From the NCBI GenBank assembly GCA_002839445.1, contig PGYB01000009.1:62001-126000 (forward strand): DNA of 64,000 nucleotides, read 5' to 3'. Source of the stretch: Candidatus Riflebacteria bacterium HGW-Riflebacteria-1 (GTDB lineage Bacteria; Muiribacteriota; Ozemobacteria; Ozemobacterales; Ozemobacteraceae). The notes below the pieces were generated by a model. The model was not told the origin of the DNA. It saw only the letters and a list, made by a program, of their open reading frames with translations, and made no database searches. Made by a program: the position numbers and the translations under genes. Of the stretch, positions 34,581-42,108 are shown piece after piece. Each line of letters begins with the position of its first letter. The stretch's first letter is position 1.

Positions 34581-36104
34581 GTGACGGCCAAAGAAGAGAC
34601 AGATGTAGACAGCAGGCATTATTTTATTTTAATGGGCGTTATTATAACTGGGCTGATATTTGTTTATAGTTGGGGAATCTCTGGAAATGATTTCTGGTGG
34701 CACGTAAAAGCCGGTGAATGGATGGTAAACAACAGAGATTTACCGGCTATCGACGTTTTTTCATGGTATGCCAAGGAAAACAGTCTGATCTGGTCGTCTC
34801 ATGAATGGCTATCACAGGTTTTATTTTATGTTGTTCATAATCTGGGCGGCGACATTGGCATATTCTTACTATCATTGGCATCGGCAATTCTAATGGCTGT
34901 ATTGATTGTCCGGAGAAACCAGCAGGCCATACAGAAGAATATTGCACTTGCAACCATATATCTTGTTCCTATGGTTATTCTGTTCAGGCTCATGTGTTAT
35001 GGTCGGCCACAACTCATAAGTTATTTTCTTATATATGCAACGCTGCATTGCCTGTATAGCTATCAACAGGATCAATCATCCAGAGCAGTTTACTGCATGC
35101 CTCTTATTGCATTGTTGTGGGGAAACTTTCACGCAGGCTCTTCGACATTATCTTATATTCTTTGTTTCCTTTTCATGTTTTCCGGGCTGTTTGAATTTTC
35201 GATTGGCAAGCTGCATGTCAAAAAGTATACCAGAAGAAAACTGCTGACTTATCTCGCGGCCGGCGTTCTCTCAATTGCGGCTCTGGCGATAAACCCCTAT
35301 GGTCTGAAAATGCTGATTTATCCCTACGCCAATATGGGCGACTCCTTTATGCAGGAGATGATCAATGAATGGTCAGCACCTGATGCCAAAAAGCTGTCAC
35401 ATCTTATTTTGTTCTACTGGCCACTTCTGATAGTGGGAGTAAGTCTGATCGTTACCGATAAAAAAATCAAGGCTGTCGATTTGCTGGTCTTTCTCTTTTT
35501 TGCCTATATGCTTTTTAGGAGCGTAAGGTTTGGTGTTGTATATTATATTGCTTCGACATTTTTTGCATTTGATTATTTTCCAGAGAGAGAAGCCAAACCT
35601 GTTGGTTCAAGAATTGACGCGTTGATTTTCAAGACTGTGCTGCTGCTTTTGCTGGTAATAAATCTGTTCAGCAGTGCAAAGACCTTTGAAACATGGCGCG
35701 CAGGACAACTTATTTCTGTAATCCTGGATAAGAAATTCGTGGAACTCTTAAAGGCAGAGGCCCCTAAAAGGTTATTTAATGATTACAATTTCGGAGAAGC
35801 CCTTATATACAACGGCATTCAAACATTTTCTGACGCTAGAGCGGACTTATTTTCAGCACATAATTTGCGGGACACAAGAAGCTTGTCAAACCTTGTGCAG
35901 TATGATGAAAGTGAGATGAACAAGATTTTTGACCCTGAACAGATCATTTCCAGATATGATTTCGATGCCTTTTTGGTCGGACTTAACAAAAGCCTGGCTG
36001 TGTATTTGAGAAGCCGCCCACAGGATTACCAGATACTTATGCAATTTGATAATGCTGTATACTTTAAACGACTGAAATGCAACGCTAGTTCAGGAGCCAA
36101 ATGA
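34581..36104 (+). CDS. GT-C membrane glycosyltransferase-like protein
   Basis: 507 residues from GTG at 34581 (GGGAGGA six bases upstream). About 12 membrane helices. The first loop has NDFWWHVKAGEWMVNN and WLSQVLFY further on, the layout of a distinct uncharacterised GT-C-like family. The C-terminal ~90 residues are soluble, with LFNDYNFGEALIYNGIQTFSD recalling the periplasmic part of such proteins. Its end overlaps the GT2 start by four bases (ATGA), so it is co-translated with the GT2 likely to make its lipid-linked donor. Confidence 0.75.
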   Translation: MTAKEETDVDSRHYFILMGVIITGLIFVYSWGISGNDFWWHVKAGEWMVNNRDLPAIDVFSWYAKENSLIWSSHEWLSQVLFYVVHNLGGDIGIFLLSLASAILMAVLIVRRNQQAIQKNIALATIYLVPMVILFRLMCYGRPQLISYFLIYATLHCLYSYQQDQSSRAVYCMPLIALLWGNFHAGSSTLSYILCFLFMFSGLFEFSIGKLHVKKYTRRKLLTYLAAGVLSIAALAINPYGLKMLIYPYANMGDSFMQEMINEWSAPDAKKLSHLILFYWPLLIVGVSLIVTDKKIKAVDLLVFLFFAYMLFRSVRFGVVYYIASTFFAFDYFPEREAKPVGSRIDALIFKTVLLLLLVINLFSSAKTFETWRAGQLISVILDKKFVELLKAEAPKRLFNDYNFGEALIYNGIQTFSDARADLFSAHNLRDTRSLSNLVQYDESEMNKIFDPEQIISRYDFDAFLVGLNKSLAVYLRSRPQDYQILMQFDNAVYFKRLKCNASSGAK

Positions 36105-37075
36105 AGATGAAACTGCTGTCTGTGGTTGTGCCATGCTTTAATGAACAGGAAGTGTTAACGCTTTTTTATAATGAAATATGCAAGGAAGCCGCTAGATTCA
36201 CGGCGCTTGCCGTCGATTTTGAGTTCATTTTCGTTGACGACGGCTCACAGGATCTTACTTTGCAGTTAGCAAAAGACCTTAGAAAAAGCGATTCCAGAGT
36301 CAAATACGTCTCGTTTTCGCGAAACTTTGGCAAGGAGGCTGCGATATTTGCGGGGCTTGAAAAATCTTCTGGCGATTATGTTGTGATAATGGATGCTGAT
36401 CTTCAGGATCCACCGTCATTTCTAATGGAAATGTATAAAGCTGTTGCGGAAGAAGGTTATGATTCGGCCGCAACAAGGCGGACGACCAGAGACGGCGAGC
36501 CGGTAATAAGATCATTTTTTGCAAGACAATACTATCGGCTGATCAGAGTGATATCAAAGACTGAGTTTGTTGATGGAGCAAGAGATTACAGGCTCATGAC
36601 CCGGCAGATGGTTGATGCTATACTTGAGATGAGGGAGTATAACAGATTCACCAAAGGAATTAATGAATGGGTTGGGTTTAAAACCAGATGGCTCAAGTAT
36701 GAAAACGTGCAAAGAGCCGCCGGAGACACAAAATGGTCGTTCTGGGGGCTTTTCCTGTATTCTCTTGAGGGGATCACGGCGTTTTCAACAGTGCCATTGG
36801 CATTATCAGCATTGTTTGGCACACTTTTGTGTCTTATAGCGTTTTTCTTTATCTGCTTTATTATCGTGAGAACGCTTCTCTTTGGTGATCCTGTCGGTGG
36901 TTGGCTGTCGCTGGCGGTTATAATTCTCTTTATTGGCGGCTTGCAATTGTTTTGTATCGGAATCCTTGGACAATACCTTGCAAAAACCTACCTGGAAGCC
37001 AAGCGCAGGCCGATATACATTGTGAAGACATCTGAATCAGAAGAAAAAAATCAGCGGTTCAAAAGCGAGTTATAA
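36101..37075 (+). CDS. Membrane GT2, polyprenyl-phosphate sugar synthase
   Basis: 324 residues. GT-A domain (1-230) with VVVPCFNEQEVL, FVDDGSQDLT and VIMDADLQDPP (the DxD site), then two C-terminal membrane helices (about 235-260 and 270-295). This is the GtrB/ArnC/DPM1-like design: it loads a sugar onto polyprenyl phosphate at the inner face. Overlaps the preceding GT-C gene. A close relative with the same plan lies at 62320-63243. Confidence 0.9.
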   Translation: MKMKLLSVVVPCFNEQEVLTLFYNEICKEAARFTALAVDFEFIFVDDGSQDLTLQLAKDLRKSDSRVKYVSFSRNFGKEAAIFAGLEKSSGDYVVIMDADLQDPPSFLMEMYKAVAEEGYDSAATRRTTRDGEPVIRSFFARQYYRLIRVISKTEFVDGARDYRLMTRQMVDAILEMREYNRFTKGINEWVGFKTRWLKYENVQRAAGDTKWSFWGLFLYSLEGITAFSTVPLALSALFGTLLCLIAFFFICFIIVRTLLFGDPVGGWLSLAVIILFIGGLQLFCIGILGQYLAKTYLEAKRRPIYIVKTSESEEKNQRFKSEL

Positions 37076-37169
37076 TCCATACTGCGAAAAAGGTAGGCCT
37101 GAAAAAAGAGCTTAAGAAGCTGTTGGGTAAAAAGCTTTGTATGGTTCTATTGCCTTAGTCTTACGGCGC

Positions 37170-37367
37170 TCAACTTCCTGGGGTAGAGCTGCTCTGATTG
37201 ATTATTTGTTCAGAGTTTTGCAGGTTGGCCTGCACTTTTGAATATAATATACTTACGACTTGGCTTCCTAGATTGGTCAAGGCTAAAACTGCCGCCAGTG
37301 ACATCAGAGCAAATATTAAGGCATACTCGACCAACCCTTGTCCTCTTTTTTTTCTAAACTTCTGCAT
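37170..37367 (-). CDS. Flp-type pilin, second copy
   Basis: 65 residues. Basic leader, then GQGLVEYALI (cleavage after the first Gly of RGQG leaves Glu5-Tyr6) and a hydrophobic helix; the tail is Gln/Asn/Ser-rich. This is the Flp/Fap pilin form used by Tad systems. It lies 73 bases after the other Flp pilin, past a terminator, and its ribosome site (TAGG) is poor, so it is probably expressed less. No Tad assembly gene is in the window. Confidence 0.8.
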   Translation of the reverse strand: MQKFRKKRGQGLVEYALIFALMSLAAVLALTNLGSQVVSILYSKVQANLQNSEQIINQSSSTPGS

Positions 37368-37391
37368 ATTGCCTACTTAATTTTAAGATAT

Positions 37392-37417
37392 AAAGGGCGA
37401 GCATTTGCTCGCCCTTT
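37392..37417 (-). terminator. Terminator between the two Flp pilin genes
   Basis: Eleven-base-pair stem (37392-37402 with 37407-37417), loop ATTT, followed by TTTTA on the plus strand and TTTATA on the minus strand. It can work both ways; it ends the transcript of the first Flp pilin. Confidence 0.85.
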
Positions 37418-37440
37418 TATGCGTGCAGGGAGCTGCTAAA

Positions 37441-37626
37441 TCATGTTCCAACAGTGGTCTGGGCGTTGCTCAGAGTGCCACTTATTGTGCCGAACATTGA
37501 TTTAATGCTGCCACCAGAGGCAGTAAGAGCTGCGATAGCTACAACTGCGATCAGGCCGAGAATCAAGGCGTATTCTACAAGGCCCTGGCCTTCTTCTTCA
37601 CGTACAAATCTTCTGATAAGGTTCAT
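37441..37626 (-). CDS. Flp-type pilin, first copy
   Basis: 61 residues. Acidic-basic leader, EGQGLVEYALILGLIAVVA at about 12-30 (cleavage after Gly, Glu5-Tyr6), and a short Ser/Thr/Gly tail. Strong AGGAGG six bases before the ATG, plus a promoter and terminator of its own: the pattern of an abundant structural subunit. Flp pilins form thin adhesive fibres in Tad systems, though related short pilins also work with other machines. Confidence 0.88.
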   Translation of the reverse strand: MNLIRRFVREEEGQGLVEYALILGLIAVVAIAALTASGGSIKSMFGTISGTLSNAQTTVGT

Positions 37627-37646
37627 ATGAATCCTCCTGAAATATT

Positions 37647-37695
37647 TTGGCGTTCTGCCAATTTATATTATCGCAAATACAATGCCAAAATGCAA
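37647..37695 (-). promoter_or_regulatory. Flp pilin promoter with inverted repeat
   Basis: On the minus strand: TTGCAT (37690-37695), 17-base spacer, GATAAT (37667-37672). Just downstream is the inverted repeat TTGGC-GTTCT-GCCAA (37647-37661), placed about at the start of transcription, where a repressor could bind. Confidence 0.5.
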
Positions 37696-37861
37696 TTATT
37701 TGTTAAAATAGATGAAAAGGTCTTTAAATCAAGGGTTTGCCAGATACGTGGCAATGTTGCTATGAGAAACGGGAGAAATTGCAGGTAATCTTTGCCGCGC
37801 ATGAGGCAAAGTTGCCGCAATTTTTTATTGTTGTTCGTTAAATTTGAAATAGTGCCCTTGT

Positions 37862-39760
37862 CTAGCTTTTTTCCAATATTACTTCTTCGATTTCAACGGG
37901 TTCAATGCTTTGGCTTGATAACCTGATAAGTATCAATGAGCCGGCAGTTTCAACGACATGCTCTATTTCTTGGCTTTTCGATGGCTTTATTAGAACCTTG
38001 CTGTTGTCATAGCCCGGAGAGACAATACTTATGCTGGCCGGTTGGCTGGCATTAACTGATATGACAAGTCGGCCGGCATTATTGAGGTAGGCAACTGTCT
38101 CTGGGTTGCCATTGAGAAGATATGCAGGTATCAAGGTCGAGGTGGAGAAGTTCCGTATTCCAATTTTGGGGCTGTATTTGTTAAACCATATAGTTGCCAG
38201 GTATTCATGGGGGGTTTTACCCAGAACTTTCACTGGAGTGTAAAGTTCGTAGAACTCTTTTGTTTGCTGCATTTCAACTCCGCTTCTGAAGATGGCATGC
38301 AAAATGCCGGTATGAAAAACAACTATATCTGGCTTGTTTTGCAATATGTATTTACCGTCACCCAGTTCGTGTCCTATTACACCCTTCCCAAAGTCTGCTG
38401 GGGGATTGCGCGGCAGATAATAATCGTTCAGGCCAAGCATATCAAGAGCCGGCAATTGTGACCAGTAAGGTAAACAACCTGCCGCTGTGACTGCCACAAG
38501 AGGTTTTTGCTGTGCAAAGGCTTGTCTCAAAAGAAGACCAGTCACTTTGCCGTCCCATTCCCATCTTTCGTCGAGAGCTCTTTTGTTTTCAGGATTTGAG
38601 AACTGGATAAAGAGATATGATGAGAATACTGTGACAAGAGTGAACAGCAAAAGGATCTTATGCTTGAACAACATGGGATGTGCGATTTTTTTCAGTGCTA
38701 TTTCTGTACCTTCTGCCAACGCGAAGGCAAAAACAACCGTAAGCGGTATTAAATGGCGGAACGCCGGGAAAATATCACCACCGACAAAAATAATGTAGGG
38801 TACCCAGAAAACGCATATCATGAGCAGCGAAAGGCCGAGACTTCGACGGGCGGGTTTGAAAACGATTATGACCATGGAGATGATTGCTAGGAAAGAGAAA
38901 GGAAATAGCGCCAATATTCCAGTGGCCATGTATTTCGCTCCGTTAGAAATGTGGTGCATGCTTGGCGCTATTTTTACGAGAGCGGTATTGGGAACAAACT
39001 CTCCATAATAATAGAATCTGAAACCAAGTTGGCTTATGCACAAAAACAATGGCATGGATACAAATGTGAATAGGTTAGCAAAAGAAAGCTTTTCTTTTCC
39101 TGCTGCATATCTTCCTATGTATAAAGAGAAACAAGCAGCAACAGAAAACAAAGGCCCGTCAGGTCTGGTCAGGCATAGCAACCCAAGTATAAATGACAGA
39201 AAAAGAAGTGTCTGTTTTTCAGGTTTGTCTGATTCAATCATTTGAACAATTAGAGGAATTGACAGAGCAATCAAAGCAGCATATAAAGGTTGTTCAAGGC
39301 CTCCTATTGTCCAGACTGCGACGGGAGCTGCCATGCAAAAGAAAAACAGACTGGTAAAAACTGGAAAACAGCTTGTATTTTCTTCTTGCTTGCCAATGTA
39401 ATACCTGAGCATTGAGTACACTACTGTCGACATCCCCAAAAAGCCCAGTAAGCGAGAGGCGTCGATCAGATCTATCCCGAGTAGCCCCATGGCAGAAATC
39501 AGCAGTATCCACAGAAGATTTGAATAGCCTTCCACAGGTTTGCCATCAGTCCAAGTAAGACCATTTCCTTCAAGAAGTCGTTCTGCATATCGAAGCGAAA
39601 TCAATGCATCGTCAGAAAGAAATGGATAATAATAGGCTGCATGAAGAAAAAGAAAGGCGGCACCAGCGAAGAGCGCACACAACAGAAGATAACTTTTTTT
39701 GTATTTAAAAATAGCCGGGGAGTCTTTGTGTTGGTAAACCATTGGCTTTCTTTTTGACAT
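37862..39760 (-). CDS. GT-C glycosyltransferase with C-terminal sandwich
   Basis: 632 residues with about 11 membrane helices and a long soluble C-terminal domain (about 400-632) ending in a beta-sandwich-like part. The first loop reads LSDDALISLRYAERLLEG, then GLTWTDGKPVEGYSNLLW. The same pattern is in the protein at 31346-32908. The Asp-Asp pair is the probable catalytic site. Located 235 bases left-to-right from the Flp pilin promoter region; a role in decorating that pilin is possible but only by position. The gap between 37696 and 37861 has nested short hairpins but no gene. Confidence 0.78.
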   Translation of the reverse strand: MSKRKPMVYQHKDSPAIFKYKKSYLLLCALFAGAAFLFLHAAYYYPFLSDDALISLRYAERLLEGNGLTWTDGKPVEGYSNLLWILLISAMGLLGIDLIDASRLLGFLGMSTVVYSMLRYYIGKQEENTSCFPVFTSLFFFCMAAPVAVWTIGGLEQPLYAALIALSIPLIVQMIESDKPEKQTLLFLSFILGLLCLTRPDGPLFSVAACFSLYIGRYAAGKEKLSFANLFTFVSMPLFLCISQLGFRFYYYGEFVPNTALVKIAPSMHHISNGAKYMATGILALFPFSFLAIISMVIIVFKPARRSLGLSLLMICVFWVPYIIFVGGDIFPAFRHLIPLTVVFAFALAEGTEIALKKIAHPMLFKHKILLLFTLVTVFSSYLFIQFSNPENKRALDERWEWDGKVTGLLLRQAFAQQKPLVAVTAAGCLPYWSQLPALDMLGLNDYYLPRNPPADFGKGVIGHELGDGKYILQNKPDIVVFHTGILHAIFRSGVEMQQTKEFYELYTPVKVLGKTPHEYLATIWFNKYSPKIGIRNFSTSTLIPAYLLNGNPETVAYLNNAGRLVISVNASQPASISIVSPGYDNSKVLIKPSKSQEIEHVVETAGSLILIRLSSQSIEPVEIEEVILEKS

Positions 39761-39954
39761 TAGTAATAATTGCGTGTATCAGAATCTACTCTAATTGGTA
39801 TGACAACAACATGCTTGATCAGTTTAACTGGTGGGTTCCTTGCTTTCTGCTGTCTTTGTCGCTGATTGCACACTCAGAAAAGATTAAAAGCGTTTGGGAA
39901 AATCGTCATATTTGACGGTGATGTTTTCAATTTTGCCGGTGCTTGATTGTTAAA

Positions 39955-39970
39955 GCCTATATGTATAGGC
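39955..39970 (-). terminator. Weak hairpin after the beta-helix lipoprotein gene
   Basis: Seven-base-pair stem GCCTATA/TATAGGC with a two-base loop, 18 bases past the stop codon, followed by only TTT. May act as a weak terminator. Confidence 0.3.
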
Positions 39971-39987
39971 GTTGCGATAATGTTGCC

Positions 39988-41982
39988 TTAGTCCTCATAA
40001 GGTATAGTCTCACGGTTGATGCCCCAGACGTCTTCTATGCCGGGGTACGGCTGGCGCAGGCGGTAATCGTAGGTGGCGCCGCTGATCTCTTTCATCAGCA
40101 GAACTTCGTCAGACTTGCTGTCGGCAGAAGCTGTGCAACCGATGTATGACACGTCAGCGCTGAAGCCAAGCATGTTGTTCGGTCCGAATACTGGCAGCGG
40201 CATGGTGCCAAGAAGATGCTCGATGCCTTTCTTGCCGGCACCAAAGGCGCTGCGCGTGGCCATGAAGATGTTCTTGCGGATCACCGGACTGCCCTGACTG
40301 ATTTGAATCGCGTAAGGCGTGTCAAATGTGCTGTAGTCAATTGTTGCATTGCGCTGGGTGAGCTTGATGCCAGTGCCGAGAGGCGATACGAAAAGGTTGT
40401 TGCTGAATTCTATCGTTCCGCCAGCTTCGTTTGAAACCAGGCCGGTCGAAGTATACTCAAGAAAATTGCAGCCGCTGATTCTGATGCCATCGTTGAGCTG
40501 AGAGCTGATGCCGGTTGCCGGGTGAATAAACGTGCTGTCACTCACCTTGAGATTCTTGTTGCTCTTCAGTTCCATGCCGGTTGTGCAGCGCTGCGCCATT
40601 ACCTGATCAATCTGCAGATTGATGTTGTTTTCAACCTTTACTGCAGTATTGCTGTTTTTAACCTTAATTGTCGAGAAAATGCCTGATGAGTTGATGATAT
40701 GCAGACCAGTATCTGCATCAGAGATTACCACATTCACCAGAGTGTTAACAGCGCTGTCGACGCCATCGAACTTTATGCCACTCCAGAAGCCTTTACCAGG
40801 ATTCGGACGCTCAGCTGCAAATACAACCGGAAAGTCAGCCGAAGCAGAGGCTACTATAGCCCCATTAACTGTAATTTCAACGCGGTTTACATCGCCAAGC
40901 CTGAAAGAATCGTTCTCGGCTATCAGCACTTCAACTCCAGAGTCGATCGACAGCTTTCCGGTCTCGGTAACATGAAGGTCGCCGGCAAGAATGTATGGGC
41001 TGTTGGCCCGTGTCCAGCGCACTTCGGTTGAAATGTTGCCAGGCACCAGCATGCTGGCCACATTATTATAACCGCCTTCGTTGCCGGCCTGATCTATAGC
41101 AGTAACCCGGTAATGGTATTTTTTGCCGACAACCGCAGTGTAATCAGTAAAGCGCTCCTGCCCCTTAGGAATTAGAGTGTTGCTGACCTGGCTGAAAGGC
41201 GCGTTGGCAAGCTCGCTGCGATAAACCTTGTAGCCTTTGAGATCGGGGTCGGCCACCGCGGCCCAGAAAACCGTGACCTGGCCGGGAACCGAAGTCAGAG
41301 CCGCTGAAACGCCTGTCGGCGCTGCCGGCGGTGTTCTGTCTTCGAGCGAATTCTGGGTTACAAAACTGCCAGACGTCGAAGTCTCGGTTGATCTGCCTTC
41401 GCGGTTGGCAATAATTCTGAAGAAATACTGCTTTTCAGGCGCAAGATCAATGAGTCTTACACTGTGTGTCGTGGCGTAAACCCCATTCTCTTCCCTTACT
41501 GTTCTGCCGAATGATTCTTTTTCGCCGTATTCGACCAGACCATTGGTGTAGTCTGTCGTTTTCCAGGAAATAACCGCATGCGTCGCCGATACCTCTGCTA
41601 CCTTGATTTCAAGATAATCAAAGCTCTTGGCTTCGATTGCAAAATCTTCTGCAGCACTGGTCTGGCCAGAATAGATCGCGAGGCCAAAGCGTGCTGAGTG
41701 GTAGCCGAAAGCCTGCACGAGAAAAGTCTGGTCGCCAAAGCCGATTCCGTCAAGCACATACTTGCCGTCGGCATCAGTCAGCGACCAACGCGTATGGTCG
41801 TATTCCCAGGTTACCAGAGCGTCTTCTACCGGCAGTCCGCTTTTGTCGACAATCCGGCCCTGCAGCCCGCCTTCGCGTGGCGTAACGCTATTGCCGGCGC
41901 AGCCGTTGATGCCCAGTCCAAGTATCAGCAGCAGCGCTGCCAGCAGCATGGTTGCCCGCACTCTGTTAAGGTTAAGCTTCAT
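39988..41982 (-). CDS. Surface lipoprotein with FN3 and beta-helix
   Basis: 664 residues. Signal peptide with lipobox LGINGC (Cys28). Then a carboxypeptidase-regulatory-like beta-sandwich (about 38-115, GRIVDKSGLPVEDALVTWE), two fibronectin type III domains (about 120-210 and 218-312), and a right-handed beta-helix (about 330-600) with PbH1 repeats (VENNINLQIDQV, SNKNLKVSDSTF). Such proteins sit on the outer surface and bind or cut polysaccharides; no catalytic residues were identified, so binding is more likely. Possibly the last gene of the long leftward cluster, after a 125-base gap that holds a dispersed repeat. Confidence 0.82.
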   Translation of the reverse strand: MKLNLNRVRATMLLAALLLILGLGINGCAGNSVTPREGGLQGRIVDKSGLPVEDALVTWEYDHTRWSLTDADGKYVLDGIGFGDQTFLVQAFGYHSARFGLAIYSGQTSAAEDFAIEAKSFDYLEIKVAEVSATHAVISWKTTDYTNGLVEYGEKESFGRTVREENGVYATTHSVRLIDLAPEKQYFFRIIANREGRSTETSTSGSFVTQNSLEDRTPPAAPTGVSAALTSVPGQVTVFWAAVADPDLKGYKVYRSELANAPFSQVSNTLIPKGQERFTDYTAVVGKKYHYRVTAIDQAGNEGGYNNVASMLVPGNISTEVRWTRANSPYILAGDLHVTETGKLSIDSGVEVLIAENDSFRLGDVNRVEITVNGAIVASASADFPVVFAAERPNPGKGFWSGIKFDGVDSAVNTLVNVVISDADTGLHIINSSGIFSTIKVKNSNTAVKVENNINLQIDQVMAQRCTTGMELKSNKNLKVSDSTFIHPATGISSQLNDGIRISGCNFLEYTSTGLVSNEAGGTIEFSNNLFVSPLGTGIKLTQRNATIDYSTFDTPYAIQISQGSPVIRKNIFMATRSAFGAGKKGIEHLLGTMPLPVFGPNNMLGFSADVSYIGCTASADSKSDEVLLMKEISGATYDYRLRQPYPGIEDVWGINRETIPYED

Positions 41983-42052
41983 GACTCTTCTCTTTCGTTC
42001 TCGTAATCGTTCTCATTCTCGTTGAGATACCGCTTCGTCGCTTTCGCTCCTT

Positions 42053-42108
42053 GCGAAGGCCATGGATGGCCAAGTGTCGGTGAGCATCAGGATTGAAGCG
42101 AACCGACC
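42053..42108 (+). repeat. 56-bp dispersed repeat, copy 2
   Basis: Matches 25127-25182 at 53 of 56 positions, same orientation. It lies in the gap before the beta-helix lipoprotein gene, and its last base is also the last base of the stop codon (42108-42110) of the giant TPR gene. The 50 bases before it (CGCTTCGTCGCTTTCGCTCC) resemble the GCTTTGCTG repeats before copy 1, so the true unit may be longer. Confidence 0.75.

Noticed and set aside
37696..37861. Nested hairpins CTTTGCC/GGCAAAG and AAATTGC/GCAATTT between Flp pilin and GT-C genes
   Set aside because: Stems are short, and the T-run is on the wrong strand for the neighbouring leftward gene; not called.
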